Part shown: positions 48,044 through 57,864 of the stretch, in pieces
Position numbering within the stretch: position 1 is the first letter of the stretch
Layout: every line of letters begins with the position of its first letter
NCBI GenBank assembly: GCA_036557705.1
Contig: DATBHB010000118.1
Coordinates: 62,001 to 126,000, forward strand
DNA length: 64,000 nucleotides
DNA from: VAZQ01 sp036557705
GTDB lineage: Bacteria > Pseudomonadota > Alphaproteobacteria > Rhizobiales > Xanthobacteraceae
Reading direction: 5' to 3'
Made by a program: the position numbers and the translations under genes
Notes under the pieces: model-generated
Told to the model about the DNA's origin: nothing
Databases searched by the model: none
The model's input: the letters and a program-made list of their open reading frames with translations, nothing else

Positions 48044-51000
48044 CTACTCCGCCGGCGCCGGCGGCGCCTCGCCGCCGGGTGCCGCCGTGCGGGTGCCGCC
48101 GCGCGCCGCGAGCCAGCGGCACACCACATAGAAGGCCGGCGTGAAGATCAAGCCGAAGGCGGTGACGCCGATCATGCCGGAGAACACCGTGGTACCGAGC
48201 GTCTGGCGCAGTTCTGAGCCTGCGCCGACCGCCCAGACCAGCGGCACGACGCCGAAGATGAACGCAAACGACGTCATCAGGATCGGACGCAGCCGCAGCC
48301 GCGCCGCCTCGACTGCCGCCGCCCAGCGGTCGCGGCCAAGGTCCTCGAGCTGCTTGGCGAATTCGACAATGAGAATTGCGTTCTTCGCTGCCAATCCGAT
48401 CAGCACCACGAAGCCAACCTGGGTGAGGATATTGTTGTCCTGGCCGCGCAAGACCACGCCGACGATTGAGGCGACGAGGCACATCGGCACGATGAGAATC
48501 ACGGCAAGCGGGAGCGTCAGGCTTTCATACTGTGCAGCCAGCACAAGAAAAACGAACACCACTGCCAGCACGAAAGCGAAGATTGCTGTATTGCCGGCGC
48601 GCTGCTGCTGGTAGGCGAGCGTCGTCCACTCATAGGCAAAACCGTCCGGCAGCGTGGTCGCGGCGATCCCTTCCATGGCAGCCATGGCCTGGCCGAGCGA
48701 ATAGCCGGGCGCCGCGGCCCCATCGAGCTCGGCGGCGGGATAGAGGTTGTAGCGGGGAATGCGGTAGGACCCGGATATGTTGCGCATCGTCGTGAACGAG
48801 GCGAGCGGGACGGTGCCGCCGCTGGAATTGCGCACCCTTATGTTGAGTACATCCTTGGGCTCAATCCGATGGCCGCTCTCGGCCTGCGCGGTGACCCGGA
48901 AGGTGCGCCCGAACAGATTGAAATCGTTGACATAGGCGGAGCCGAGATAGATTTGCAGCGCGGCAAAGACTTCCGGCACCGAGACACCGAGGAGCTGCGC
49001 CTTGGTGCGGTCGATGTCGAGATAGAGCTGCGGCGTCGAAGTCTCGAACAGCGAGAATACCTGAGTGAGACCCGGCGTCTGCGCCGCCCGTCCCATCATC
49101 GCATAGGCGGCGTTCTGCAGCGCCGCCGATCCGCGGCCGGCGCGGTCCTCGATCATCATTCGGAAGCCCCCGGCGTTGCCGATTCCCATAACCGGCGGCG
49201 GGGCAACCACGAAAATCAAGCCCTCCTGGATGGCGGAGAGCTGCCGGTAGAGCGACGCCGTGATCGCGGATGCCGACTGCCGCGGGTCCTTGGCACGCTC
49301 GGCGAATGGATCGAGCACGACGAAAATCGCTCCGGCATTGGGCGCATTGGTGAAGGTCGCGCCCGAGAAGCCGACGATGTTCACGGCGCTGGAAATGCCG
49401 GGCGTTTTAAGGGCGATCTCGACGGCGCGGCGGTTGACCTCGTCGGTGCGGTCAAGCGAGGCGGCAGGCGGCAATTGGGTGATGATGATCAGATAGCCGC
49501 GATCCATCGCCGGGATGAAACCGACCGGTGTCTTGCCGAATTCATTGAGGCCGAATGCGATTACGCCGGCGTAAAGGAGGAGCATCACCGCGGCGAGACG
49601 AACGATCCGCCGGGCGAGCGCTCCATAACCGTTGGCGACCGCATCGAAGCCGCGATTGAACAGGCGGAAGAACCCGCGGATCGGCCGCTCCCAAAGCCGC
49701 GGCGCGCGATGGTCATGCGGCCGCAAGAACAGCGCCGCCAGTGCCGGCGAGAGGGTGAGCGACACGATCAGCGAAATGACCGTGGCGCCGGCGATGGTGA
49801 GCGCAAACTGCCGATAGAACTGACCGGAAATGCCGGTGATGAATCCGGACGGAACGAATACGGCGCAAAGGACGAGCGCAATCGCAATCAGCGCCGACCC
49901 GACTTCGTCCATGCTCTTGCGCGCCGCATCGCGCGGCGTGAGGCCGGCTGCGATGTTGCGTTCAACATTCTCCACCACGACGATCGCGTCATCGACCACA
50001 ATGCCGACGGCGAGCACCAGTCCGAACAAAGTGAGATTGTTCAGAGTAAAGCCGAACAGCGCCATGAAAAAGAAAGTGCCGATCAGCGAGACCGGGATCG
50101 CCACCAGCGGGATGATGGCGGCGCGCCAGGTCTGCAGGAAAATAACGACCACAACCACGACCAGCAGAATGGCCTCGATGATCGTCTCTTGGACCGCGTC
50201 GACGGATTCCTGAATGAACTGGGTCGGATCGTAGACGATCGTATATTTAACGCCGGGCGGAAACCGGGTGGACATCTGGTCTATCGCGGCCCTGATCGCC
50301 TTGGCGGTGGCGAGCGCATTCGAGCCGGGCCGCTGGAACACGGCAATGGCGACCGCCGGATCGAGATTGAGATAGGAATTCGAGCTGTAGTCGAGCGCTG
50401 CGAGCTCGACTTTCGCCACCTCCTTTAGCCGTACCACCGCAGTCGGCGTCTGTTTGACGATGATATTGCCGAACTGCTCGGGATCGGCGAGCCGGCCGAG
50501 CGTTTTGACTGCGATCTGGAATGCGCCGGGATGATCGACCGGCGGCTGATTGAGGACGCCGGAGGCGACCTGAACGTTCTGCCCTTGCAGCGCCAGCGTC
50601 ACGTCGGTAGCAGTCAGGCCGAGCGATTGGAGGCGGTCGGGATCGACCCACACCCGCATCGAATAGTCGCGGGCGCCGAACACGGTGATCGAGCCGACGC
50701 CGTCGATGCGGGTGAGCGGGTCCTTCACCTCGAGCGTGACGAAATTGGAAATATAGAGCGTGTCGCGCGATTTGTCGGGCGAATAGAGATGCACGACCAT
50801 CATCAGGTCGGGCGAGCTCTTCGCTACGGTTACACCGATATTGCGCACTTCAGCCGGCAGACGCGGCTGCGCGATAGCGACGCGATTCTGCACCTGAACC
50901 TGCGCGATGTCGAGATCGGTGCCGAGATCGAAGGTAACCGAGATGGTGAAGCGTCCGTCCGCGGTCGAATTCGAGGACACGTAAAGCATGTTCTCGACGC

Positions 51001-51217
51001 CGTTGATCTGCTCCTCGATGGGCGCGACCACGGTAGAGGCCACGACGTCGGCATCGGCGCCGGGATATTGACCGGTCACATTGATGATCGGCGGAGCGAT
51101 TTCCGGATACTGCGCAATCGGCAGCTTGACGAATGCGACCGCGCCCAGAATGACGAAGACAATCGAGAGGACCGACGCGAAAATCGGCCGGTCGATGAAG
51201 AAATGCGAAATCCGCAT
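48044..51217 (-). CDS. RND multidrug efflux pump, HAE-1 family (AcrB/MexB-like)
   Basis: 1057 residues. MRISHFFIDRPIFASVLSIV is the typical start. Twelve membrane segments with two large periplasmic loops are expected; the proton-relay Asp pair is in VGIVVDDAIVVVENVERN, and later GFVVLIGLAAKNAILIVEFA. It pumps amphiphilic compounds with H+ antiport as a trimer. The partner membrane-fusion protein gene is six bp upstream. No outer-membrane channel is in the operon, so it must use one encoded elsewhere. Ala/Glu-Pro tail (AAPGGEAPPAPAE) is unusual only in composition. Confidence 0.96.
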   Translation of the reverse strand: MRISHFFIDRPIFASVLSIVFVILGAVAFVKLPIAQYPEIAPPIINVTGQYPGADADVVASTVVAPIEEQINGVENMLYVSSNSTADGRFTISVTFDLGTDLDIAQVQVQNRVAIAQPRLPAEVRNIGVTVAKSSPDLMMVVHLYSPDKSRDTLYISNFVTLEVKDPLTRIDGVGSITVFGARDYSMRVWVDPDRLQSLGLTATDVTLALQGQNVQVASGVLNQPPVDHPGAFQIAVKTLGRLADPEQFGNIIVKQTPTAVVRLKEVAKVELAALDYSSNSYLNLDPAVAIAVFQRPGSNALATAKAIRAAIDQMSTRFPPGVKYTIVYDPTQFIQESVDAVQETIIEAILLVVVVVVIFLQTWRAAIIPLVAIPVSLIGTFFFMALFGFTLNNLTLFGLVLAVGIVVDDAIVVVENVERNIAAGLTPRDAARKSMDEVGSALIAIALVLCAVFVPSGFITGISGQFYRQFALTIAGATVISLIVSLTLSPALAALFLRPHDHRAPRLWERPIRGFFRLFNRGFDAVANGYGALARRIVRLAAVMLLLYAGVIAFGLNEFGKTPVGFIPAMDRGYLIIITQLPPAASLDRTDEVNRRAVEIALKTPGISSAVNIVGFSGATFTNAPNAGAIFVVLDPFAERAKDPRQSASAITASLYRQLSAIQEGLIFVVAPPPVMGIGNAGGFRMMIEDRAGRGSAALQNAAYAMMGRAAQTPGLTQVFSLFETSTPQLYLDIDRTKAQLLGVSVPEVFAALQIYLGSAYVNDFNLFGRTFRVTAQAESGHRIEPKDVLNIRVRNSSGGTVPLASFTTMRNISGSYRIPRYNLYPAAELDGAAAPGYSLGQAMAAMEGIAATTLPDGFAYEWTTLAYQQQRAGNTAIFAFVLAVVFVFLVLAAQYESLTLPLAVILIVPMCLVASIVGVVLRGQDNNILTQVGFVVLIGLAAKNAILIVEFAKQLEDLGRDRWAAAVEAARLRLRPILMTSFAFIFGVVPLVWAVGAGSELRQTLGTTVFSGMIGVTAFGLIFTPAFYVVCRWLAARGGTRTAAPGGEAPPAPAE

Positions 51218-51223
51218 CTAACT

Positions 51224-52417
51224 CTACTCGATATTGCCGGGAGCTGCGCTCGCCTGCGGCGGCGGCGTCTTTGGCTGCTCTTCCTGCGGTGCGACCTTGG
51301 CTCCGGGTCGCGCCGACATCAGCCCGTTGACGATAACCCGGTTGTCGGCCGCGAGGCCATCCTTGATGACGCGCAGGTTGCCGACCAGTTGGCCCAGGGT
51401 CACGTAATGCTGGCGGGCGGTATTGTCGGCATCGACCACCAGCACGTATTTGCGCGCCTGCTCGCTCGAAATGGCAGCATCGGGAACGAGCAGCGCCTGA
51501 TAGACAGGCGAACCCGGCACGCGGATGCGGGCGAACATACCCGGCGTGAACAAGCCGTCGGGGTTTGCAAATTCCGCACGGCCGCGGATGGTCCCTGAGG
51601 ACCGGTCGATGACGTTGTCGACGAAATCCATGCGGCCGTGGTGAACGAAGTCCGGTTCATCGATCAGCCGCAGCTCGACATCGGCGCCTTCGCGGCCGGC
51701 CACATCGCTGCCGGTCTGCCCGGCGCGCTGGTAACGCAGATAGGCGGCCTCATCGAAAGTGAACTCAAACCGGATCGGATCGATCGACACGATGGTGGCC
51801 AAGAGCGTCGTGTTGCCGCCGGTCCCGCCGGTCACCAGGTTGCCCGGGGTTACCCGGCGGTCGCCAATCCGCCCCGCAATGGGGGCCCGCAGATCGGTGA
51901 ATTGAAGATCAAGCTCGGCTTGACGGATCGCGGCTGCATTCGCATCAACGGAAGCCTTGGCGTTGCGGAAAGCCTGCGCGCGCTGATCGTAGACCTGCTC
52001 GGAGATGGTCTTGTCGCGCAACAGCTGCGTGCCACGCTGGAGATCGGCCTGAGTAAATATGAGATTGGATTTTGCCAGGTCGAGATTGGCGCGCGCCTGG
52101 TCGAGCGTGGCCTGGAAAGGGCGCTTGTCGATGGTGAACAGGAGATCACCCTGCTTGACCATCTGCCCGTCGGTGAAATGCACCTTGTCAAGGTAGCCCG
52201 ATACGCGGGCGCGAATTTCGACCATGTCGACGGGCACGAAGCGCCCGACATATTCATCCTGATCCACGATCGCCCGCTGCACCGGCTTCGCCACCGTCAC
52301 CGACGGCGGCGGCGGGACAAAGGCCGCTTGACGCGAACCCCCGCCCTCCCCGCACCCGGCGAGCGCGGGAGCCAGGAGCAGCAGCGTAACCACTGGAGAT
52401 TGAAGCCACTTTCGCAT
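51224..52417 (-). CDS. RND efflux membrane fusion protein, AcrA/MexA family
   Basis: 397 residues. Lipobox LAPALAGCGEGG makes Cys22 a likely lipid anchor. Barrel-sandwich and coiled-coil parts: VRARVSGYLDKVHF-like motif (IRARVSGYLDKVHFTDGQMV), RGTQLLRDKTISEQVYDQRA hairpin, LDLQFTDLRAPIAGRIGDRR VTPGNLV, then the beta barrel and membrane-proximal domain (ITRVIV-type INGLMSARPGAKV). It bridges the pump and an outer-membrane channel. It is the first gene of the efflux operon, with a 6-bp gap to the pump gene. Pro-rich C-terminal tail. Confidence 0.95.
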   Translation of the reverse strand: MRKWLQSPVVTLLLLAPALAGCGEGGGSRQAAFVPPPPSVTVAKPVQRAIVDQDEYVGRFVPVDMVEIRARVSGYLDKVHFTDGQMVKQGDLLFTIDKRPFQATLDQARANLDLAKSNLIFTQADLQRGTQLLRDKTISEQVYDQRAQAFRNAKASVDANAAAIRQAELDLQFTDLRAPIAGRIGDRRVTPGNLVTGGTGGNTTLLATIVSIDPIRFEFTFDEAAYLRYQRAGQTGSDVAGREGADVELRLIDEPDFVHHGRMDFVDNVIDRSSGTIRGRAEFANPDGLFTPGMFARIRVPGSPVYQALLVPDAAISSEQARKYVLVVDADNTARQHYVTLGQLVGNLRVIKDGLAADNRVIVNGLMSARPGAKVAPQEEQPKTPPPQASAAPGNIE

Positions 52418-52761
52418 GGCCGGGTTGTTGGCACGCGATCATGGCAGAGTCGAGGGGAGGCTGGGAGAGTTCCGATGGCGACCGCGGGGTACCACCGCGC
52501 CCCCTGTTTCGTAGGGCAGGTAAGGCGCGCCGGCCGATCGTCTTCTTTACCCGCTCGGCGCGATTTTGCCCACGCGGTCGGCATTGGAGAAGGCGCCGTT
52601 GCCCACCCTACAATGTTCCTGACGCAGTAATGCTAATCCGCCCTACGGCCTGCTGTGGCCAAATAAGCACACCAAAACAAAAAATTAACCTTACTCACCC
52701 CTAGTCGTGCTGGGGCCACGGTTTGCCTGCCCCATGGACAGGCAGATTTGGGGGGCGAACG
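52418..52761. other. 344-bp divergent region with degenerate GTGGGCAAA repeat
   Basis: It holds the degenerate repeat 52511-52611, followed by TGACGCAGTAA (52620-52630), which is also found at the right end of the 60103-60270 copy. No gene is seen. AT-rich AAAACAAAAAATTAACC (52675-52691) precedes the RlpA gene and is the likeliest promoter area. Confidence 0.5.
52511..52630. repeat. Degenerate GTAGGGTGGGCAAA-family repeat (copy 6)
   Basis: GTAGGGCAGGTAAGGCGCGC and GGCGCCGTTGCCCACCCTAC are the arms; TCGGCGCGATTTTGCCCACG in the middle. The right side ends with TGACGCAGTAA. Confidence 0.7.
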
Positions 52762-53400
52762 ATGCGCGGGGCCTCGTCCGCGAGTGCTCGAATAATTTTT
52801 CTGTACGTCGCAGCGTTTTTAACCGCTGGGACCGTTGCAGCTTCCGTTCGATCGTTTGTTGGATTCGACAATCCCGCAATATCTGGAAACCATACCACCG
52901 TCGCCAAGCGGCCTGCACCTTCCGTGAAGCTTGCTTTGCTGACGAGTAGCGGACAGCTCCTCCCGGATCCCGATGAGGCCGCATTATTTTTTGCGCCCAG
53001 CAGCGATATGCCGATCTGGCACAAATCGCGCGCCCGACTCAGCATCAGCAACGATGCGGTCGAGCCACATGAGACGTTCTATGGACTTGCGAGTTATTAC
53101 GGTTCCGGGTCACGGACCGCGACCGGCGAAACCGTCAATGAGCACGAATTGACCGCCGCTCACCGAACGCTGCCGTTCGGAACGCGGGTCCGCGTAACCA
53201 GCTTGTCCACCGGGCAATCCGTTACGGTCCGGATCAACGACCGCGGCCCGTTCGTTCACGGCCGAATTGTTGACCTGTCCCATTCGGCCGCCGAGAAGCT
53301 GGGACTTGTCGGGCGGGGCGTCGAGAAGGTCAAACTGGACGTTGTCGAATGGCCCGCACGGCAACAGCCGGCGCTGGCGGCCATTACGTCGTTCGAATGA
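52762..53400 (+). CDS. RlpA-like septal/lytic transglycosylase-family protein
   Basis: 212 residues from ATG at 52762 (GGGGGGCGAACG upstream); a TTG 39 nt earlier is not preferred. A hydrophobic N-terminal segment (about 10-29) anchors or exports the protein. The RlpA double-psi beta-barrel follows: GLASYYGSGSRTATGETVNE HELTAAHRTLPFGTRVRVTS, VTVRINDRGPFVHGRIVDLS, with the acidic catalytic-site residues in RTATGE and INDRGPF. No SPOR domain is present. RlpA enzymes cleave peptide-free glycan strands; here the small size suggests a rare or simplified member. Convergent with the flavoprotein gene. Confidence 0.9.
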   Translation: MRGASSASARIIFLYVAAFLTAGTVAASVRSFVGFDNPAISGNHTTVAKRPAPSVKLALLTSSGQLLPDPDEAALFFAPSSDMPIWHKSRARLSISNDAVEPHETFYGLASYYGSGSRTATGETVNEHELTAAHRTLPFGTRVRVTSLSTGQSVTVRINDRGPFVHGRIVDLSHSAAEKLGLVGRGVEKVKLDVVEWPARQQPALAAITSFE

Positions 53401-53469
53401 GCGGACCAGAGCCTGTTGCGGCCAAGTTGAAGGAGAAGAGGCGCCCGAAGCTCGTCGCCCCACCGTGCC

Positions 53470-54624
53470 TTAATTCCGCAAAAGCCGTCTGCCGATAATC
53501 TGCGCTGAAACCGGCGCGGCGATCGTGAAAGCCCAGAACGGTCCAAAATCCTGGACCGCCGGCATGCTTGTCATATGGAGGCCCGGAATATTTGTCTGGA
53601 AATGATCGTCCAATTCCGGAAAGCCGTTTCGCGCCGTCAATTGCTGCAAAACATTCCCGGCCGCAAGAAATGGAACTCGCTCGATTTGTACTTTGTAGCC
53701 GGTAGCGGCGACTACCTCATCCACGATGAAGGTTTCACCATTGTCGAGGACGGCAGCCAGGGCGCCATCGGACCGCTCGATACAGCTCACGAGCTGTGTG
53801 CGCGGCCACAGCGTCACAGCGTTGTTGCGAATTCGCGCTTCGAGCCACGGTTCGACTTTCAACCGGCCCTCGGCCCACAGCCGCTGGCGAATTTTCTCCT
53901 GCCCCGCCGCAGAAAGCTTGCGAAACCATGTTGCGTCTTCGGCAGTCCTGTCCACCAATGGGCCAACCCAAGACCAGTCCGAAGGCTTGAACTGCGGCGA
54001 ATCATGCCGATGACTGACATGAACCGCAGCAGCGCCGGCCTCATGGATCAGAGCCGCCCATTCAAACGCGCTCTGCCGGCCACCGACGACCAGACAGTGT
54101 CGGCCGCACAGCGGGGCGAAATCGACCAGGTCGCAGGTGTGCGAAAGGCGCCCCGGAGGGACGCGTTGCGCCAGCTCTGCGGGCAAATGTTTGAAATATT
54201 TGAACCCGACCGCAATCACGACGTTCTTGGCGGTGATGACCCGCTCATCGTTGGTGACGGCCTCGAAGGTTGCTGCCTGCGCCGAATAGTCGAGCTTGCG
54301 AAGAGTCAAGGGCAGCGGCTCAAGTCCTTTGCGCTGCGCAAACCAGCGCACATAACCGAGATAGAATTCGAGCGACAGCGGCTCGACCTCAGCGACGGCG
54401 AGACTTTGGGTTTTCAGGAAGCTCTCAATCGTATCTATGCCGAGCGGGTCGAGGTGCCAATCGCACGCTGACCGAAGATACATTCCCGCCGGCATGTTCG
54501 ACTTCCAGAACTCCATCGGCTTGCCGATCAAGCGATAGTCCAATTGCCGATGCGCGGCGTAAGCCGCCATCGACAGACCGAACGGGCCCGCGCCGATGAT
54601 GAGAAGGTCGGTATCGAGTTTCAC
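53470..54624 (-). CDS. FAD/NAD(P)-binding monooxygenase-like protein
   Basis: 384 residues, GTG start. IIGAGPFGLSMAAYAAHR binds FAD, and VVGGRQSAFEWAALIHEA is the second nucleotide-binding motif with the ArgGln variation. LGYVRWFAQRKGLEPLPLTL and VVAATGYKVQIERVPFL are typical of lysine/ornithine N-hydroxylase or Baeyer-Villiger-like flavoproteins. It probably uses NADPH and O2 to oxygenate a substrate not evident from sequence. There is no siderophore gene cluster nearby. A possible ferredoxin link is not indicated. It runs leftward, convergent with rlpA. Confidence 0.85.
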   Translation of the reverse strand: MKLDTDLLIIGAGPFGLSMAAYAAHRQLDYRLIGKPMEFWKSNMPAGMYLRSACDWHLDPLGIDTIESFLKTQSLAVAEVEPLSLEFYLGYVRWFAQRKGLEPLPLTLRKLDYSAQAATFEAVTNDERVITAKNVVIAVGFKYFKHLPAELAQRVPPGRLSHTCDLVDFAPLCGRHCLVVGGRQSAFEWAALIHEAGAAAVHVSHRHDSPQFKPSDWSWVGPLVDRTAEDATWFRKLSAAGQEKIRQRLWAEGRLKVEPWLEARIRNNAVTLWPRTQLVSCIERSDGALAAVLDNGETFIVDEVVAATGYKVQIERVPFLAAGNVLQQLTARNGFPELDDHFQTNIPGLHMTSMPAVQDFGPFWAFTIAAPVSAQIIGRRLLRN

Positions 54625-54727
54625 GACATGAAGCCGCGGATTTTCTGCAATGCCCGAAAATCCTCATGCGCCATGATCTTTACTCTCTGGCGCGGCCAGC
54701 AGGTATGAATGTTCCAGGCAGCCTTGT

Positions 54728-55300
54728 TCATTTCGAGGTCGATTCGATGCGCCGATCGGGTACGAGCCACATGAGCGCGACTGCAATATAGATTGCGATA
54801 GCAATCCATTCGGTGACGAAAGCAAGCGGCACCGCGGCGATGTACATGCCCAAAGACAACTTGCCTTTCAAGTCGCTGCCGACGGCCATCGCCAAGGCGG
54901 AGGTTCGGCCGTTGCGGGCGATGATTGCTGACTGGAGCAGCGTGTAGCCAATTGCCGCCATTGCAAGGACGATGCCATAAGCAGCCACCGGCAGCGGCCT
55001 AAATCCGGTCTCGTCGATCCAGCGGATGACGAAAGGGACGAGCGAGAGCCAGAACAGCAGGAACAAATTTGCCCAAAGCACTCTGCCGTCGATCCGCTCG
55101 GTGGCGTGGAGCATATGATGATGGTTGTTCCAGAAGATGCCGATATTAACGTAGCTGAGCACATAGGCGAGAAAGATCGGCAGGTCCGCTTGAAGCGCCG
55201 CAATATCGGAGCCTTGCGGCACCCTCATTTCGAGGACCATGATGGTGATGATAATGGCCACCACGCCGTCGGTGAAAGCCTCGAGCCGTTCCTTGCTCAT
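54728..55300 (-). CDS. TMEM175-like potassium channel (DUF1211)
   Basis: 190 residues with six hydrophobic segments. ERLEAFTDGVVAIIITIMVL E matches the RxxxFSDGVxAIxxT signature of TMEM175 channels. The first helix residues (AIIITIMVL) would form the ion gate in the bacterial channels of this family, which are tetramers conducting K+. FWNNHHHMLH and VIRWIDETGFRPLP follow. Inner membrane. It is one of two leftward genes; the spacer to the monooxygenase is about 100 bp, with no shared features. Confidence 0.9.
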   Translation of the reverse strand: MSKERLEAFTDGVVAIIITIMVLEMRVPQGSDIAALQADLPIFLAYVLSYVNIGIFWNNHHHMLHATERIDGRVLWANLFLLFWLSLVPFVIRWIDETGFRPLPVAAYGIVLAMAAIGYTLLQSAIIARNGRTSALAMAVGSDLKGKLSLGMYIAAVPLAFVTEWIAIAIYIAVALMWLVPDRRIESTSK

Positions 55301-55518
55301 TGGTCCGAACCGTCGCGCGCCGAAGATGCCCTAAATCGCGGCTCTGGACGCGATTTAATCTAATCGGAAACTGTGCTGCGTGCCAACCATTCGTCGGAAC
55401 TCCGTCGAGCTGAACCCGATGAGTTCCGGTCAACGAGCTTGACGAAAGTGCCTCGTCGCAGCATTCAGAGCCCCGAACCTGGCATCCCCCTTACTATCGT
55501 CTGACGCTGGAGGTGAAT

Positions 55519-56706
55519 TTGCTTCAAAGCTCGCCGGCTGCGCATCAGCAGCCTCGTGGCCCAGTCTATCAATCCGGTAACGTTCGGCATCTTGGCCGCA
55601 CGGAGTTACCCGGCGGCGGCCAGATCGTGATCCAGGGCGCGTTTGCCTATGTCGGACATCAGCATGGCCCCGACGGCACCACCATTCTCGATATTTCCGA
55701 TCCGCGGCGGCCGACGGTCGTCAGTCGGCTGATGACATCGCACCCGATGTCGCATTCCCACAAGGTGCGCGTCATCGGCGACATCATGGTCGTGAACTCC
55801 GAGATCGAGCCGGGCAAAGGGGATCGCCTCACCTATCCCGACGGCGGCTTCCGCATTTACGACGTGAGCGACAAGGCCGACCCGAAGTTGATCACCTTCG
55901 TGCGCACGCATGCACGCGGGGTCCACCGTTTCGATATGGACGAGAGCTACGCGTATATTTCGACGGAAATGGATGGATTTGTCGGAAATATCTTGTCCAT
56001 CTACGACATTAGAAATCCGTCCCGCCCGCTCGACGTGTCGCGCTGGTGGATGCCGGGCCAGAACGTGGCCGCCGGAGAAGAGCCACATCTTCGCGGACGG
56101 GATCATTCGCTCCACCACGCCATGCGCTGCGGCAACGAAATGTACGCCGGCTGCTGGTTTTCCGGCGTCTCCATCATCGACGTGTCGAATATCGCCGCCC
56201 CTCGGACGCTCGCCCGCTACGAATACGATCCGCCGCATCCGGAGCCAACGCATACCTTTCTGAAAGTGCCGTTTCCGATTGCAGGGCGGAGCGTGGCCGT
56301 GTCAACGGAGGAGGAGCGGCCCGATCGCGGCATCGATGTCGGCAAGCCGCACGCACCGCTGCGAACCTGGGATGTCACCGACCCAACGCGGCCCCGCATC
56401 CTCTGCACGTTTGCACTCGACGAATCTGCGCAGCCCTATCACGGCAATTCGATCCGCTTCGGCACCCATCAGCTGCGCGAAATCGTCGATCGCGATTGCA
56501 TGCTCTATGTTACGTGGTTTGCGGCCGGGCTTCGGATGATCGACATCAGCGATCCGACGAGTCCGAAGGAACGGGGCTATTTCATCCCGCAGCCGACGAC
56601 GGGAAAAGCCACGCCCTGGACGAACGACGTGGCCAAGGACGAGCGCGGGCTGCTCTTCGTGACCGACAAGGTATGCGGGCTCGATGTAATCGAGTTCGCG
56701 CCATAA
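55519..56706 (+). CDS. LVIVD-repeat beta-propeller protein
   Basis: 395 residues, starting at TTG 55519 with GGAGG five bases before it; GTG at 55513 overlaps that site and is less likely. Repeats: TTILDISDPRRPTVV, GFRIYDVSDKADPKL, LSIYDIRNPSRPL, VSIIDVSNIAAPRTL, LRTWDVTDPTRPRIL, LRMIDISDPTSPK, CGLDVIEF; seven blades of the LVIVD kind. No signal peptide is visible. Such proteins probably serve as surface or binding modules; no enzyme is known. Ends before a bidirectional terminator. Confidence 0.86.
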   Translation: MLQSSPAAHQQPRGPVYQSGNVRHLGRTELPGGGQIVIQGAFAYVGHQHGPDGTTILDISDPRRPTVVSRLMTSHPMSHSHKVRVIGDIMVVNSEIEPGKGDRLTYPDGGFRIYDVSDKADPKLITFVRTHARGVHRFDMDESYAYISTEMDGFVGNILSIYDIRNPSRPLDVSRWWMPGQNVAAGEEPHLRGRDHSLHHAMRCGNEMYAGCWFSGVSIIDVSNIAAPRTLARYEYDPPHPEPTHTFLKVPFPIAGRSVAVSTEEERPDRGIDVGKPHAPLRTWDVTDPTRPRILCTFALDESAQPYHGNSIRFGTHQLREIVDRDCMLYVTWFAAGLRMIDISDPTSPKERGYFIPQPTTGKATPWTNDVAKDERGLLFVTDKVCGLDVIEFAP

Positions 56707-56773
56707 CGTCGCTTAGACTTAGAATGTCCCGCGCCGCAACGCAGCGCGATCGAAGCATGAGGGTCCTGCGCAA

Positions 56774-56800
56774 AAAGCCCGCGCCAACGGCGCGGGCTTT
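56774..56800. terminator. Bidirectional rho-independent terminator
   Basis: AAAGCCCGCGCC and GGCGCGGGCTTT form a perfect 12-bp stem with loop AAC. On the minus strand the stem is followed by TTTTTGCG; on the plus strand by TTT. It separates the convergent propeller gene (+) and the conserved hypothetical gene (-). Confidence 0.85.
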
Positions 56801-56820
56801 ACGCCTCCTTGCCGGCCGCA

Positions 56821-57630
56821 TCACGCGGCGTGCGGCTCCGGCGCCGCTTGCCTGACGCGCTGCATGCGGCTTGCCACCATTTCAGGCGCAATGGGCTCGG
56901 CCCGGTTGCCGATCCGCAACGCCTCGTCGAGGAGGCCGGCCGCGCGGCGATAGATCGTCTCGACGCGCTGCGCTGCATCGGCGCCGGAGGCCGCACCGAC
57001 GAGTTCGGCGACATCGGCGATGGCAGTGCCCGCATATTGGGCGGCATCGACAGCGCGGTAGGCGAGATGATCCTCGACCGCCATGCTGATCGAATTGATC
57101 AGCCCGATGAGGTGCGGGCCGCGCGCATGCCAATTGCGGCCGGAGAGCTGCTTCACCGCGGCGACTGCATCCCTGATGGTCACGGCGGCGCGGCAGCGGC
57201 GCGCATCGCGATCGCAGCCGGCGCGCTCCAGCGCTTCCGGCAGGATCGTGGCAACGGTCCGCTGGATGATGAGTCCCACGCGCGCCATTTCGACTTCGAG
57301 CGAGTCGGCGGAGCCGGCAAGGCGCGCCACGAAGGGAAGCAAAAGCTCCTGACGGAGATCGTCGCTGAGCACGATCTCGTTGAGGCACATCGCGTAAAGC
57401 GCGAGCGGGCGAGAGAACGAGGCCGGGCAGTCATCGATGCGCCGTACCGGCCGGTACGGGTATCCGGCGGCGACGATCGCAGCCTCGTTGATGCAGGTAC
57501 CGCCGTCCGGCCCGGGAAATTCATGGCTTCCGCGCAGGATTTTCCAGTTGAGCATGCGCGTGAAGTCGAAAGCGGGAGTCAGCTGTGCCGTTGGCGGCAC
57601 TCGGTTCAGCAGATTGCGGAAATTGAACAT
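56821..57630 (-). CDS. Conserved hypothetical helical protein
   Basis: 269 residues from ATG at 57630 with GAGGAG upstream. MFNFRNLLNRVPPTAQLTPA FDFTRMLNWKILRGSHEFPG, then mostly alpha helical: PASFSRPLALYAMCLNEIVL, EMARVGLIIQRTVATILPEA, QLSGRNWHARGPHLIGLINS and YRRAAGLLDEALRIGN. Three to five cysteines. No motif or membrane segment. Common in Rhizobiales genomes next to parE-like or unrelated genes; role unknown. Between it and parE (57865) there are 234 bp on divergent strands. Confidence 0.72.
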   Translation of the reverse strand: MFNFRNLLNRVPPTAQLTPAFDFTRMLNWKILRGSHEFPGPDGGTCINEAAIVAAGYPYRPVRRIDDCPASFSRPLALYAMCLNEIVLSDDLRQELLLPFVARLAGSADSLEVEMARVGLIIQRTVATILPEALERAGCDRDARRCRAAVTIRDAVAAVKQLSGRNWHARGPHLIGLINSISMAVEDHLAYRAVDAAQYAGTAIADVAELVGAASGADAAQRVETIYRRAAGLLDEALRIGNRAEPIAPEMVASRMQRVRQAAPEPHAA

Positions 57631-57864
57631 GGGGGAGGCTCCTCTACGCTGCCGCGCAAACAGTAACGGCAGATTTGGCATATATCGTGGCGCGACTTGC
57701 AATTGGCGCGCGTTGACGGGATTTTGAGCAGGCGGTCGCGCCGAACCGTCGCAATCACCACATTGCGATCACAACGATTTGGGACGCATCACGGTTGCTT
57801 TACGACCGTGGCATATTTGCAAAGCAACCCCGATTCGCCCCCTCCCAACCCAAAACGACCCAGC

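Noticed and set aside
48869..50428. 519-codon plus-strand open frame
   Set aside because: Antisense to the RND pump; its charge-rich composition comes from reading conserved membrane codons backwards.
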